Shown piece after piece: positions 45,151 through 55,524 of a stretch of 64,000 nt of DNA; within the stretch, counting starts at the first letter, position 1; each line of letters opens with the position of its first letter. The stretch is taken from the NCBI RefSeq assembly GCF_010468615.1, contig NZ_WUEH01000019.1, positions 1 through 64,000 of the forward strand, written 5' to 3'. Below the pieces are notes generated by a model that worked only from the letters and a program-made list of their open reading frames with translations, ran no database searches and was not told the origin of the DNA. The position numbers were made by a program, and so were the translations under genes. This stretch comes from Pseudodesulfovibrio sp. JC047 (GTDB lineage Bacteria > Desulfobacterota > Desulfovibrionia > Desulfovibrionales > Desulfovibrionaceae).

Positions 45151-46137
45151 CTATGCATTCGTTTTGATCTTTCGCATGATGGGCACAAGAGCTTTATACG
45201 AACAATTACGACAATGTCGGTGAGCTTTATTTGCTGTGAGACTCTCACGTATATCTTTAAGAAATGAGTTCTGATACAAGTCTTCAATTTTTTCCTTATA
45301 GATGTTGCCTACACACCACTTATCGGAAAGAGATATGACACAGGGAAATACATTTCCGTGCACATCCACATACATCCGCTCGAAAGGCCAAATGCAACTA
45401 CTGTAATCAAAATTTTCGTTACCTGCGATAAGGACTTGAAACGGTTCTTGTATATTTTTCTCATGAATGCTACGTAAGGTTTGAATATAAGCACTATTGG
45501 AATAACGCTCAGGGCTTGCCAAACTGTTATCTGCGGACCAATCTTGCACCGGATTAATTCGTAACTCATCAATCGGATAATCATATAAAAGTGAAATAAG
45601 GTCTTCAATCTCGTTATGATTTAAATCAGAAGCAGTAAAACTAACCACAAATAAATTTCCCTCTTGCTTACAGCGAGCCAACTGCTTCATGCTACGCCAT
45701 AAGACATCCCATTTGCAGCCATGACGAAGATCCTCATAGGTTTCTTGACAGCCTCCGTCAATCGACAAGTAAAGGACATCCAATTCCTTAAGATTGTCTA
45801 TAAGCTGTTCATCTGAAAGGGACCAATTAAGATTGGTAGAACTCATCACGGACGCAGATGGGAAATGAGTCTTCAAGCAATGCACAAGAGAACCTATATC
45901 TGGATGCAAAAAGCACTCTCCGAGCCCTTGTAGCTTTACATACTTCACTTGATCAAAATGTTTACATAATGCATCAAGTTCTTGTATATTCATGTGACGA
46001 GGTTCTTGACTTTTAAATTTTCTGATACAAAATTTGCAATCTGCATTGCAATAATTTGTCGGCTCAATCTGCAAATATCGAACAACAAGACTTTCGTCCT
46101 GACTATATTGAAATGTATTATGAACAAAATTTTGCAT
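45151..46137 (-). CDS. Radical SAM/SPASM protein
   Basis: A 328-residue enzyme with CNADCKFC (radical SAM cluster) near the N-terminus. SPASM-type cysteines for auxiliary clusters follow: CIWPFERMYVDVHGNVFPC, then KWCVGNIYKE and CRNC. The start at 46137 is preferred over an in-frame ATG 61 codons upstream: GGAAAG lies just ahead, and the upstream extension has no family character. SPASM proteins mature peptides or act on small molecules; here it sits inside a glycan cluster, so the substrate is open. Bases 46138-46432 hold only a small GC hairpin near 46335. Confidence 0.82.
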   Translation of the reverse strand: MQNFVHNTFQYSQDESLVVRYLQIEPTNYCNADCKFCIRKFKSQEPRHMNIQELDALCKHFDQVKYVKLQGLGECFLHPDIGSLVHCLKTHFPSASVMSSTNLNWSLSDEQLIDNLKELDVLYLSIDGGCQETYEDLRHGCKWDVLWRSMKQLARCKQEGNLFVVSFTASDLNHNEIEDLISLLYDYPIDELRINPVQDWSADNSLASPERYSNSAYIQTLRSIHEKNIQEPFQVLIAGNENFDYSSCIWPFERMYVDVHGNVFPCVISLSDKWCVGNIYKEKIEDLYQNSFLKDIRESLTANKAHRHCRNCSYKALVPIMRKIKTNA

Positions 46138-46432
46138 ATTCTTTCCATGGTCTTTTATAATCTTTGACGATAAAATTGTTACACTTAATCGAATATAACA
46201 AAGTGTGCCTCGCTCCACAACTATCTCATATTTTGGACTTTTCCACTCGACTCCCGACAAGATTCCGCCCATTGATTGGAGGTCTGTATCGTTTCCGGCA
46301 ACTTTGCGCAAGCGGCTCACGGTTGAATGCAGCAGCCCTAAAGGGGCTCAAAACAATTCGGCAGAAAAATTCAACAAATTCCAAAATGCTTAATAAAAAA
46401 AGACTCTAAACTCATATAACAACACACAACAT

Positions 46433-47587
46433 TTAATTATTATCTATCAAGTCAAAGATTTTAGACATATTTTCTCGCTCAGAAGTATGTGCTTTCATAT
46501 AATATGCATTCATTTTTTCAAGCACCTGATCCAGGTTATTTTCTATATGATTCAGGACCTGACTAAACCCTTCTATAGTTACATTACTGACGGGGACAGC
46601 CAATGACTCCAACCCTCCACCGGCAAGCATACCGTCGACTTTCTGACTATAACTCAATGCCACAAAAGGCGTCTGCGCTACAATGGAATAGATCAAGGAA
46701 TGCAACCGCATGCCTACAGTAAGCCTCGCCCGCTTCATCAATGACATCACAACTTCAGGCTTCATTTGAGGATCATCAAGAATACGACAATCACCATGTA
46801 TTCCCTCAGAGACATGTCTGGCTACCAAAGAATCTTTTCCTGCCCGAAAAGCATGAAAAACGATCTGACTGCCATACCGTCTAATCAATTCATTGCAGCA
46901 TTTCTGCATACTGGTAATGAAAGAATCGTAGCTGGCCTGTTGAAATTTTGACTTGATATTGAATTGGGTCGCAATTTTCACAGGAATAAGAGGATGAGTA
47001 TCAAACCAATGTCGAAGTGAAACAAAAATGAATTTCGGAGCAATAGAGTATTGATGCATTACAGCATCACTTTTCGCCTCATCTGGTCGCTTGAAGGAAA
47101 AAACTGGATCAAAGGCAGACGTGATGGGGACCTTGACTCCAAGCTCCTGCAAAAGACTATATGAGCTGTTATCTCGGACGATCACATGCGCCGCGCGACT
47201 CAAATATTTCTTTGCTAGATACTTATTGATTGAATATTTGAGAGGCCCAATACTATTTCCATAAACAATGCACGGTTTAGAATATTGTGTGGCGACTTTC
47301 AAAAACTTGAGCCATCTATAAGGATTGTAAACTGTCGTTTCATCCTGAATTAGCCCACCTCCTCCTAACACGACCATATCCGACTTGCGAACGGCGTTTA
47401 CTATTTCTTTATGAGAACTGAGAGAATATGCATCAATTCCATGGAAACGCCGTGTAAATTCAGCATCAAATGACAAAGCCATTGGATGAATAGCCCGACC
47501 ATTCATTTGCATTAGCATAGCACGCAATAAAGCTTCATCTCCGGAATTTGGCAATCCAGAAGCACAAGCAAACAATATTTTCTTCAT
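46433..47587 (-). CDS. CsaB-like polysaccharide pyruvyltransferase
   Basis: A 384-residue protein: ACASGLPNSGDEALLRAML at the N-terminus, DMVVLGGGGLIQDE, VYGNSIGPL, and the C-terminal RARLTVGMRLHSLIYSIVAQTPFVAL. All are standard for the CsaB/WcaK pyruvyltransferase family. It probably adds a pyruvate ketal to a surface polysaccharide. ATG 47587 starts at the family N-terminus; an in-frame ATG 15 codons upstream gives an atypical extension. Confidence 0.82.
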   Translation of the reverse strand: MKKILFACASGLPNSGDEALLRAMLMQMNGRAIHPMALSFDAEFTRRFHGIDAYSLSSHKEIVNAVRKSDMVVLGGGGLIQDETTVYNPYRWLKFLKVATQYSKPCIVYGNSIGPLKYSINKYLAKKYLSRAAHVIVRDNSSYSLLQELGVKVPITSAFDPVFSFKRPDEAKSDAVMHQYSIAPKFIFVSLRHWFDTHPLIPVKIATQFNIKSKFQQASYDSFITSMQKCCNELIRRYGSQIVFHAFRAGKDSLVARHVSEGIHGDCRILDDPQMKPEVVMSLMKRARLTVGMRLHSLIYSIVAQTPFVALSYSQKVDGMLAGGGLESLAVPVSNVTIEGFSQVLNHIENNLDQVLEKMNAYYMKAHTSERENMSKIFDLIDNN

Positions 47588-47815
47588 TATGTTCTCCACA
47601 AAAAAGGCAAACATCCATGCATTGCAAAACAATCTTTGATAAATGTTATGCGCATATTCTCACACAAATTTACCAAAAGAAGCTTTTCAAAAAAGACCTA
47701 AACGTTAAAATTCGAGCCCCATGTTCAATGCTCTTTGAGCAAATCACTTCCCTTATCAAGGGAACACTTGAATGGTGTTACCATGGGATTACAACGACAG
47801 ACTTTCTCGTCAATT

Positions 47816-48949
47816 TCATGCATGAGAACCATCAGAATCACAAATAAGCGTGACCAGTTTGTCCCAGGAAAAACTTTTTTTCGTTTCTTGAGCCTTAAGA
47901 AGAAGATGGCTTAGCATCGTCTCCTTAAGGCTGGCAATAAGAGCCTTTGCCAATTCATCTGGATTAGAAGGAGGAACGAGTAGTCCATTTTCTCCGTCTT
48001 GAATCACTTCCGACAAATTGCCAACATTGGTAGCCACAACTGGTTTTCCAAATCCATAAGCCAACTGAGAGACACCACTCCCCGAAGCGGATCTATACGG
48101 CTGCACGACGATGTCAGCAGCTGCAAAATACCATGGTAGGAACTCATTTGATACATATTTGTCAACCAAACGAACATGCTTACCAATGCCAAGCGTGGAG
48201 ATCTGTTCCAAATATATATTCTTGTCTTTCCAAAATTCGCCAACGACTAGAAGAGTTACATCGCGGGCAGCAAGGACTGCGGGCATGGCATCCAGCAAGA
48301 CATCTAACCCTTTGTAGGGACGTACGAACCCAAAAAAAAGTAAAACATTTCCCTGAAGATTGAACTTTTGAACAGCCCTAGCATGATCAATGAGTTCGAC
48401 AGCTAAAGGCGCATATGTAGGGTGAAACCCTGTTATTACTGAAAAATTCTCACCAAGAAATCTTTTCGCTTTTTTGCTCTCCAGATTCGACTGAGTTACA
48501 ATACTGTCCGCTCGAGACAAAGTTATGCGAGTAATCATTCGTTTCGAAAAGGACGACTCATGTTCTACGACATTATGACATAAAAAGACGATCCGAGTTG
48601 AGGAAAACAACCGCATCCATGTGGTAAGGACTAAATAAAACGGTGCCCAAAAAACAACCCACCAAGGCAGCACAAGTAAATCAGGTTGAAACCGTACAAT
48701 TTCCCGAGCGGCCTGAATCCAAGTTATTGGATTTAATGAATCCACAAGAAACTTAACCCCGTGTGCTCGAAGTGCTTCAGCGCTTGGATCCTTGTCGGAT
48801 GTTCCAGGGAAAAGCCATGACGGGTACTGACGTTTGTACGAAACAAACTGAACATCATGTTTTTCCCTCAAGGCCTTGTACAACAATGTTGTGTGATGCG
48901 CTATACCACCTCGATAGGGATATGTAGGACCAACAAGACTAATACGCAT
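47816..48949 (-). CDS. GT4-family glycosyltransferase
   Basis: A 377-residue GT-B enzyme: GPTYPYRGGIAHHTTLL at the N-terminus, VLLFFGFVRPYKGLDVLLDAMP, and the C-terminal nucleotide-sugar block SGVSQLAYGFGKPVVATNVGNLSEVIQDG. It is a retaining transferase acting at the cytoplasmic membrane face. Nine bases separate it from the next upstream gene. Confidence 0.9.
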   Translation of the reverse strand: MRISLVGPTYPYRGGIAHHTTLLYKALREKHDVQFVSYKRQYPSWLFPGTSDKDPSAEALRAHGVKFLVDSLNPITWIQAAREIVRFQPDLLVLPWWVVFWAPFYLVLTTWMRLFSSTRIVFLCHNVVEHESSFSKRMITRITLSRADSIVTQSNLESKKAKRFLGENFSVITGFHPTYAPLAVELIDHARAVQKFNLQGNVLLFFGFVRPYKGLDVLLDAMPAVLAARDVTLLVVGEFWKDKNIYLEQISTLGIGKHVRLVDKYVSNEFLPWYFAAADIVVQPYRSASGSGVSQLAYGFGKPVVATNVGNLSEVIQDGENGLLVPPSNPDELAKALIASLKETMLSHLLLKAQETKKSFSWDKLVTLICDSDGSHA

Positions 48950-48958
48950 GAATTTCCT

Positions 48959-49933
48959 TTAATCACGACGACAATTATTGCTTACTTCAGCGTCCTGAAA
49001 ATCCAATTGCTGTTTTTGACGAAAGCGTATTTCTTCAAGCAATCTTCGGTTGGCGGAAAGTAAATCTGCCATTAGCGCTATCAAAAAAGTTTGAAAGCCC
49101 ATCCCAGTTAATAGTCCAGCAAGGATTAAGGACTGAATATGCCCGCTTCCACCACCAATGAAATAGTAATAAAGGAATCGGATACCTACGAGCACCCCCA
49201 TTAGAAATAGAATGGCGGCGATAAGTGAAAAAAAACGAAATGGTTTATAGACTACAAAAATTCGAATAATAGTAAAAACACTTTGTTTGATGTAGGACGG
49301 GATATCTTTGACAAGGCGGGAAGGCCTCAAGTCTTCGTTCACTTGCACAGGCACTGAAGTAACAGACATACCCTTTTGACCAGCTTGAATAATGGTCTCC
49401 AACGTGTAGGTGTAATTATTAAAAACCAATAACTGCTGTGCGGCTATTCTGGAAATTGCCCGGAATCCACTAGGAGCATCAGGGATGTTAGTACGACTGG
49501 CTATACGCACAACCCAGCTACCAAGGCGCTGCAACAGTTTTTTCAATGGAGAAAAATGATCAATAGAGGCGATGGGACGTTCTCCGACAACCATGTCAGC
49601 AGTTCTTTCCAAAATGGGGCGAACTAAATCAGGAATGTTACCAGCATTATATTGATTATCGGCATCCGTATTAACAATAACATCCGCCCCCAAAGCAAGA
49701 CATGCGTCAAGCCCAGTTCTGAAGGCAGCAGCCAACCCTTTATTATTAGGATGACTGATGACATGATCAACTCCATTTTTTTTTGCCTCGGCAACGGTAT
49801 TGTCACTACTACCATCGTCGATGACCAACCATTCAACTTTCGTGAAACCAGGTACACTACGGGGAAGTGCCGCAAGAGCGACGCTCAAAGTTTGCTCTTC
49901 GTTGTAGCAAGGTATTTGAATAATCAACTTCAC
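48959..49933 (-). CDS. GT2-family glycosyltransferase with C-terminal membrane helices
   Basis: A 324-residue enzyme. It has a GT-A domain with IQIPCYNEEQTL, VIDDGSSDNT and DADNQY (metal-binding aspartates). Two C-terminal transmembrane helices follow (LIAAILFLMGVLVGIRFLYYYF, LLTGMGFQTFLIALMADLL). This is the DPM1/GtrB architecture that loads a sugar onto polyprenyl phosphate, which could supply the GT-C-like protein two genes away at 50139-51650. Confidence 0.88.
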   Translation of the reverse strand: MKLIIQIPCYNEEQTLSVALAALPRSVPGFTKVEWLVIDDGSSDNTVAEAKKNGVDHVISHPNNKGLAAAFRTGLDACLALGADVIVNTDADNQYNAGNIPDLVRPILERTADMVVGERPIASIDHFSPLKKLLQRLGSWVVRIASRTNIPDAPSGFRAISRIAAQQLLVFNNYTYTLETIIQAGQKGMSVTSVPVQVNEDLRPSRLVKDIPSYIKQSVFTIIRIFVVYKPFRFFSLIAAILFLMGVLVGIRFLYYYFIGGGSGHIQSLILAGLLTGMGFQTFLIALMADLLSANRRLLEEIRFRQKQQLDFQDAEVSNNCRRD

Positions 49934-50138
49934 GGTATAGCTCCTTGGTAACGTGCAAAGAAAAATTTGTTTATTTCAATCTAGTTGCTGTTAATTCATG
50001 GATATGTTTCAAATTTTCTCTTTCCTAATGGACTTGCTGTTCGTTGGCAAGTCACCGATCAAGTCATTCGAAAATTAGCCATGATTCACCTCGACCACAA
50101 CAACAGCTGACAGAGTGCCTAAAAACTCCGAAATATCA

Positions 50139-51650
50139 TCAATATCGATCCAATAATATTGCTTTCGTTTCCAAATCACCTACATATCCATTAGAGTCTA
50201 CCAACATATAAGAATCTCCATCCCTGATAATAGAAGGAAAATCTGTGAGATGGATATTATGCACACGGTTATATGGCGTTCTTCCGAAATACCGCTCATT
50301 TGTATAAAGTGCACGGAATTTGATTATACGTTTAATCGATTCTCGTTCAGTTTCTCCTTGAAGAATATACACAGGGTTGCCTTCTTCTTTGGCTCCGCGA
50401 ACAAGACTCATGGTGCGATTTGTCTGCATATAACCTGTGTCCAAATGAATACGTTTCACTGCGTTTACCGTAATGGGAATAAACAAAGCAAAGAAAAAAA
50501 TACTTCGAATGACTTGATCTTTCCTGTTCGATGAACTCAAACATTTCAAGGCGGACTTGTTAAACCGGGGAGCCGACAAAAACAACAAAATGGTTAAAAG
50601 TGCCAATTCGAATACAACGGACTGATACCGAAAAAGCACTCGTTCAGGTCGAGTGAAAGGGAAAATAGACGTAACAGCGTACGCATGTCCCAAAAAACCA
50701 AATAAAAAAGGAACCGCTGTAATAGATATGTCATTCCACTTTTTATTCAGTGCGATCACCGCAACGATAATTGTTGAATAGTATAATACAGCTGGAGCCC
50801 GACCAGGATACTTAAAATAGACCAAGAAATTTGCCAAATACTGCAATAAAGAACTTGAACAAGACTGCCATGTATTGGTTGCAAGATTAATAGCACGAAT
50901 CGGACGATGCGAATCTTGGATAAGCTCCATTCTGCCGAAAGAACTGCAAGTCAATGTATTGAAAAAAAAGGTTTCAACAGCAAAAAAAACTACGAACACA
51001 CTTAAAAAACAAACACCATTACGAACAAAATTTTTCTTGTCATCCGAAAACAGATATAAAAGAGAAAGAAACGCTGGAATATAGTAAACAGTTGTGATTT
51101 TTGCTCCATATGCGATAAAAAGGAAAAAAGCACTGATAACTATATTGAATTTATCTTTTTTGTCTCGCCAACGGATTAAGAAATAGAGAGCTAACAGCAC
51201 AAAGGGTACAACCGTCCCCATGGGTAAAAGTTGAGTCCCCTGGCGCAGCATGGGGTCCGAAAAAATCAGCAAAATAGCTGCGACTAATCCCAATCGCCAC
51301 GTACGTACTTTCTCCAACAACAAAAAAGCAAAAAGCGCAGACAAAGTAGAAGTAACAAAAGGCCATATATAATAGAATTTAGGGGCAGTTCCAAAAACTT
51401 TCTGAAGCAAAAAAAGTGGAATATTAATGGCCCATCGGCATGCATGGTGATTCAATTGAAAGGGGACTTCGCCAAAAAGGACATACTGTTTAACAATTGA
51501 CCATTTATAAATGGCATCGCCTCCACTTTCGACCACATTGGAAGTCAAAAAACGAAAAAACAAAGAAAAAGATATCAAAAATAAAATATTTACCCACAAT
51601 AAAACATATCGTTTTTCAAAAAAATTCTTAATATTTGTCCAATCATACAT
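50139..51650 (-). CDS. Polytopic membrane protein, GT-C glycosyltransferase-like
   Basis: A 503-residue protein with about 10-12 hydrophobic segments and a C-terminal soluble tail of about 100 residues. The first periplasmic loop has VVESGGDAIYKWSIVKQY, containing an acidic residue after TM1 as in GT-C enzymes that use polyprenyl-phosphate sugars. No closer family is recognised. It lies next to a DPM1-like GT2. The 205 bases downstream to 49934 are non-coding. Confidence 0.6.
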   Translation of the reverse strand: MYDWTNIKNFFEKRYVLLWVNILFLISFSLFFRFLTSNVVESGGDAIYKWSIVKQYVLFGEVPFQLNHHACRWAINIPLFLLQKVFGTAPKFYYIWPFVTSTLSALFAFLLLEKVRTWRLGLVAAILLIFSDPMLRQGTQLLPMGTVVPFVLLALYFLIRWRDKKDKFNIVISAFFLFIAYGAKITTVYYIPAFLSLLYLFSDDKKNFVRNGVCFLSVFVVFFAVETFFFNTLTCSSFGRMELIQDSHRPIRAINLATNTWQSCSSSLLQYLANFLVYFKYPGRAPAVLYYSTIIVAVIALNKKWNDISITAVPFLFGFLGHAYAVTSIFPFTRPERVLFRYQSVVFELALLTILLFLSAPRFNKSALKCLSSSNRKDQVIRSIFFFALFIPITVNAVKRIHLDTGYMQTNRTMSLVRGAKEEGNPVYILQGETERESIKRIIKFRALYTNERYFGRTPYNRVHNIHLTDFPSIIRDGDSYMLVDSNGYVGDLETKAILLDRY

Positions 51651-51719
51651 TAGCGCCTCTTTTTAATTTGTAGCCGTATACCTGGCAATAGCTCACTTTC
51701 AAACGTTTTTTTACACAAG

Positions 51720-52775
51720 TTAGTTGCTCTTAATTCTGGTCATAAAATAACGATCAAGAAAATAAGCTGTAAGCCAACAGAGAGATAAAACACTAAGGAT
51801 ATTAAAACCCCAATATTGTTTTGGAATAAATGGTACCAAAACCAAACGAAAAATTACTATTCCAACAAAGAAGTGTACACCATAAAGGACAAGAGAATGT
51901 CGCCCCATCAAAGCCAGTGAAGCGAGAATCCGTTGAGCGAGGGAAGTCTTTGAGCCTTCAAGCTTGCATAATAAAAAGGAAAATCCTGACGCAACACCAA
52001 AACAATAAAAATAATATGAAACAGCCATATTCTTAAGCGCACTAACAGGTGGGTAAACAATGAAATAAAAAACTATAGCCAATACTCCTCCAACAAACAT
52101 AGAGATTAACGCTCGATTACATTTCTCAGGTATATTCATCTCTGCAAAATAATCACCCAATAAAGAAGCATAAACACCTAAACTAACCGTCACAAACCAA
52201 GGAAGATCTTGATAAGTTTTTATGTCTGAAGTGATGACATTGAAAAAAAGGCAGGCAGAAGCAAGAAATAGCATGCAATACGTCTTACATCGAAATGAGC
52301 ACTGATAGTAATTTAAAAAACTATGTAAAACAAGTTCACTGAATATATATATAAATAAAATGTTAAAAAGGACATTAGGAGCCAGTAACAACATCGAAAA
52401 TTCTTTGATATTTTGCGGGAATTGTGTGTTTAAAATTAAAATTATATTGACAATTAACGTCCCTGAAATCAGTTTAAAACTTTTGTTATAGATTTTACGA
52501 AAATCTACAACTGAATGTTTTTTAAATTTAATATTACACATGATTCCAATAATAAAATAAAATAGAAACGGAGCTAAGAAAGATGCATTTGCATGAAAAA
52601 AGTAAAGTAAAATTAGAGGAATACTTCCTATTTTTGCTAAAAAATTATTCAACACAAGTCCATCAAACTCAGCAGTCTCGACATAACTAAAATGGGCAAC
52701 GATCATGCATAAAATGGCCACACCACGCATCGCATCCCACAATTGGATACGTTTGCCTAATTGTTTCCCCATCAA
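51720..52775 (-). CDS. Acyltransferase-3-family membrane protein
   Basis: A 351-residue inner-membrane protein with about ten transmembrane helices. RIQLWDAMRGVAILCMIVAHFSY is the acyltransferase-3 start with the catalytic histidine. It typically O-acetylates sugars of surface glycans using acyl-CoA. GRHSLVLYGVHFFVG near the C-terminus is also typical. Confidence 0.82.
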   Translation of the reverse strand: MMGKQLGKRIQLWDAMRGVAILCMIVAHFSYVETAEFDGLVLNNFLAKIGSIPLILLYFFHANASFLAPFLFYFIIGIMCNIKFKKHSVVDFRKIYNKSFKLISGTLIVNIILILNTQFPQNIKEFSMLLLAPNVLFNILFIYIFSELVLHSFLNYYQCSFRCKTYCMLFLASACLFFNVITSDIKTYQDLPWFVTVSLGVYASLLGDYFAEMNIPEKCNRALISMFVGGVLAIVFYFIVYPPVSALKNMAVSYYFYCFGVASGFSFLLCKLEGSKTSLAQRILASLALMGRHSLVLYGVHFFVGIVIFRLVLVPFIPKQYWGFNILSVLSLCWLTAYFLDRYFMTRIKSN

Positions 52776-52963
52776 AAGGTCCTTATTATTTAAATTTTGA
52801 ATAATTCATTGAATATTTGACTCAAACAAAATTCGTGCATGTTCTATTTGTTTGCCAATATCGACAAATGTCCCCTCAATGCAACAAACTATCCCCAAAG
52901 AGACTGATTCCAATTCATAAAAACACTTAAAAATACTTTTATCGAGACCGCTATGGACAATTA

Positions 52964-53935
52964 TCACTTCGACAATTTTGCTTTCTTAGAACGAGGGCCC
53001 TCTGAAATCTTCAACTTTGTGATTTGATTTATTTCTGGCAAATAGTCTGGTATGCGATAGTCTGTGTCCGTCAAATGATCAAAAATTTCAAACATATATT
53101 TATTATTCAAATGAGCAAGGTCCGGGCAGGATTCAAGAAAAACATATGATGGGTTCGTTTTATAAAGCGCAAATGAAGACGACAGTTGGTCACGACGAGA
53201 AAAACGGCTGATTTCATTTCTCCAAGCATTGAAAAATATTGAGCAATTATCACTTTTGACATTGGCAACGAATATCCCCGTAACCAAAAGAGGTTGATCA
53301 TTGATCTCAGCAATATCATGCTTGGTTACATAATAGCCCCGTTGCGCTTCAATAACTGCAGCATCATCCTTCCCTTTCCGAAGACAGGCGGCGACTTCTT
53401 CTTCATAACAATTCCTATCGGGATGAGGAAAGACCCCTAAATCAGCATTCGCTCGTTCAACCTTGGCTACATATGGTTCCAAACTATTTCGAACAAGAAA
53501 ACTTGCGTCTACCCACACAGCATATTCATATCCAAAAAACAATTCATAAGGATTAAGTTTGACGTTACGGGCGAGACGGATAGGATCGTCTTCGGATTTA
53601 TCAAGTAGAATTTTTTTGAAAGGTTCAAAGACCTTAAGGTCTTTGTCATCCGTAAAAATATAATAGTCAAAAGTCGGATCAAAATATTCAGGGACCTTAA
53701 ACGATTCGTAGCCCCCTGTAAGCGCCGTGTAGTAAACATTCTTTTTCTTGACAGTAGAAGACTGATATTCTTCTAGGCGAGCGAGATGAGCCTCTTTTGA
53801 AATCTGAGATTTATAGTATTTCAATCGCCTCGTATTGCGCTTAGCGATATCTCTAAAACGGATGGAGACTAGAATGGAAACAAAAAACAACGCTGTCAAA
53901 ACAACATGCGCTGTATCAATATTATGTATATTCAT
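52964..53935 (-). CDS. DUF616-type glycosyltransferase-like protein with N-terminal anchor
   Basis: A 323-residue protein. One N-terminal transmembrane helix (TAHVVLTALFFVSILVSI) is followed by a soluble domain beginning NVYYTALTGGYESFKVPE, with YYIFTDDKD, NPYELFFGYEYAVWVDASF and LGVFPHPDRNCYEE. These are the hallmarks of the DUF616/TOD1-like family thought to be glycosyltransferases (VDAS being the metal-site equivalent). It lies 26 bases after the upstream GT2 gene. Confidence 0.72.
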   Translation of the reverse strand: MNIHNIDTAHVVLTALFFVSILVSIRFRDIAKRNTRRLKYYKSQISKEAHLARLEEYQSSTVKKKNVYYTALTGGYESFKVPEYFDPTFDYYIFTDDKDLKVFEPFKKILLDKSEDDPIRLARNVKLNPYELFFGYEYAVWVDASFLVRNSLEPYVAKVERANADLGVFPHPDRNCYEEEVAACLRKGKDDAAVIEAQRGYYVTKHDIAEINDQPLLVTGIFVANVKSDNCSIFFNAWRNEISRFSRRDQLSSSFALYKTNPSYVFLESCPDLAHLNNKYMFEIFDHLTDTDYRIPDYLPEINQITKLKISEGPRSKKAKLSK

Positions 53936-53961
53936 ATTACCTCAAGGTATTATGTGCAACA

Positions 53962-55014
53962 TCACTTCTTCCGAGTGTTAACAACTGCTAGCCCTTTATT
54001 CCACAGGACTCGCCACCAAGGATAAGGAAGTAGTCTATGGCTATATTTCTGAAGTAATCGTAGCAAGGAATCCGATTTCCTCTCCTTTAAGCAAACAAAA
54101 AGAACATGATATTCGCTTCTCAGCGGCCCCAAGTCTCTGATTTCTGCTCGATTTAAAATCGCTGCTGCCTGCTCAAAAAAAACTTTTTGCTCAACCTTAT
54201 TCACATGAATAGAGGCCCACGCACACATTCCGGCTATTGCCGGAAAATCTATGCGATCAAACCGAAATGCCAAGGCTTTTTCATTTCCGGTTTCCCACAA
54301 AATATCCATCATTTTCCCATGAGCCCGGATATTGTCAAGCATACTTCTTGAATTCTTACGCCCTTGAAGTGAAGTATGTCGACGGCGATATTTGACTAAT
54401 GGTATACGACTAATCGTTAGTGATCGAGCCGCTGTTAATGCTTGAAGCAAGAATACTTTATCATCATGACCAATGACATCCAAAAAAATCAATCCATTAT
54501 TGAGAACAAATTCCCTATTAAATATCCAAGCAGCAAAGTTCTCTCCTCGCCAAAGTTCCGGCTTTTCTCTAAATTGCGTGGTAATTGGAGAAGAAGGCAA
54601 AAAACCATTCATGTTTTTTTCTCTCCCTTTTTTTAAAGACAGTCGGACACCTCGCACAGCATCACTTTTACATCGTTTGGCGAGTTGAGCCAAGTGATCC
54701 AACGCCCCCTCGACTAACAAATCATCCTGATCGAGAAATATCAAATACTTCCCGCTGGCATGGTCTAAAGCCGTATTACGAGCGGCGAAAGGGCCACCAT
54801 GAGACTCCTCATGAAAAAACAATCTAATCTTACTATTTTCAGATTTTGCATCAAGAACGCACTGCACCGAATTGTCCGTTGAACAATCATCTATCGCAAT
54901 AATCTCCCAATCCAAAAAAGACTGAATTTCAACGGATTTGATTGTCTCCCTCAAAAAGGCAGATCCATTATATATAGGAATAATAATACTGAAAAAAGGA
55001 CGGCTCATACGCAT
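53962..55014 (-). CDS. GT2-family glycosyltransferase
   Basis: A 350-residue GT-A enzyme: FSIIIPIYNGSAFLRETIKSV, AIDDCSTDNS, and YLIFLDQDDLLVEGA (metal-binding aspartates). The C-terminal half is helical without membrane spans. It is the first gene of the minus-strand cluster, so the main promoter should lie between 55015 and about 55240. Confidence 0.9.
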   Translation of the reverse strand: MRMSRPFFSIIIPIYNGSAFLRETIKSVEIQSFLDWEIIAIDDCSTDNSVQCVLDAKSENSKIRLFFHEESHGGPFAARNTALDHASGKYLIFLDQDDLLVEGALDHLAQLAKRCKSDAVRGVRLSLKKGREKNMNGFLPSSPITTQFREKPELWRGENFAAWIFNREFVLNNGLIFLDVIGHDDKVFLLQALTAARSLTISRIPLVKYRRRHTSLQGRKNSRSMLDNIRAHGKMMDILWETGNEKALAFRFDRIDFPAIAGMCAWASIHVNKVEQKVFFEQAAAILNRAEIRDLGPLRSEYHVLFVCLKERKSDSLLRLLQKYSHRLLPYPWWRVLWNKGLAVVNTRKK

Positions 55015-55242
55015 GCGGATAAGCCGAATTCATTTGCCTAGCAAGAAAAATTTTGATTTCACTCTCTTTTTTCTATTGTAAAAAACGTCTTCGTTGTTAT
55101 TTCTTTACCAAAACCGTCCAAATTTAATACACAGACTGGCCCAACGGCCACCTGGGCCATGTATAACTTCAATATACAGGCTGTCAGCACGATCGGAAAA
55201 GTTCTTCCGCCGTCTCATCGCATGCTTCTGGATTGCAGGGAA

Positions 55243-55515
55243 TCAGATGCCCTGCCCCGTTCCAATGGTCCTCATGATTTTGCCTGCTCCATGTTTTTGA
55301 TAAATTCCGTGAACTACCTCTATCGCTTCAACAAAGGCATCCATATCCCGCATATCGGAGGTGTCAACGACCTCGATAATCTTATCGATATCCTCTTGCG
55401 GCACCCCCCTCCCAAGATACCTCCGAATGCGAATCATACGCCTTCCTTTTCAATTCCTTAGACTTTGATTCGTCCCATTCGCCGTTTTGCAGGCCAGACT
55501 CCATCTTGAATTGAA
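55243..55515 (-). pseudogene. Frameshifted copy of an acidic helical protein gene
   Basis: Minus-strand reading gives MESGLQNGEWDESKSKELKRKAYDSHSE from 55503. It then loses frame and resumes one frame over as VPQEDIDKIIEVVDTSDM. Both halves match the intact gene at 56255-56629 (MESGLQKGEWDESKPEELKAKAYDSYSE and LPQEDIDKVIKVVDRMDM). The shift lies near 55400-55420, where a run of C occurs. The C-terminus also diverges. Confidence 0.7.
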
Positions 55516-55524
55516 GCAGGTCCT

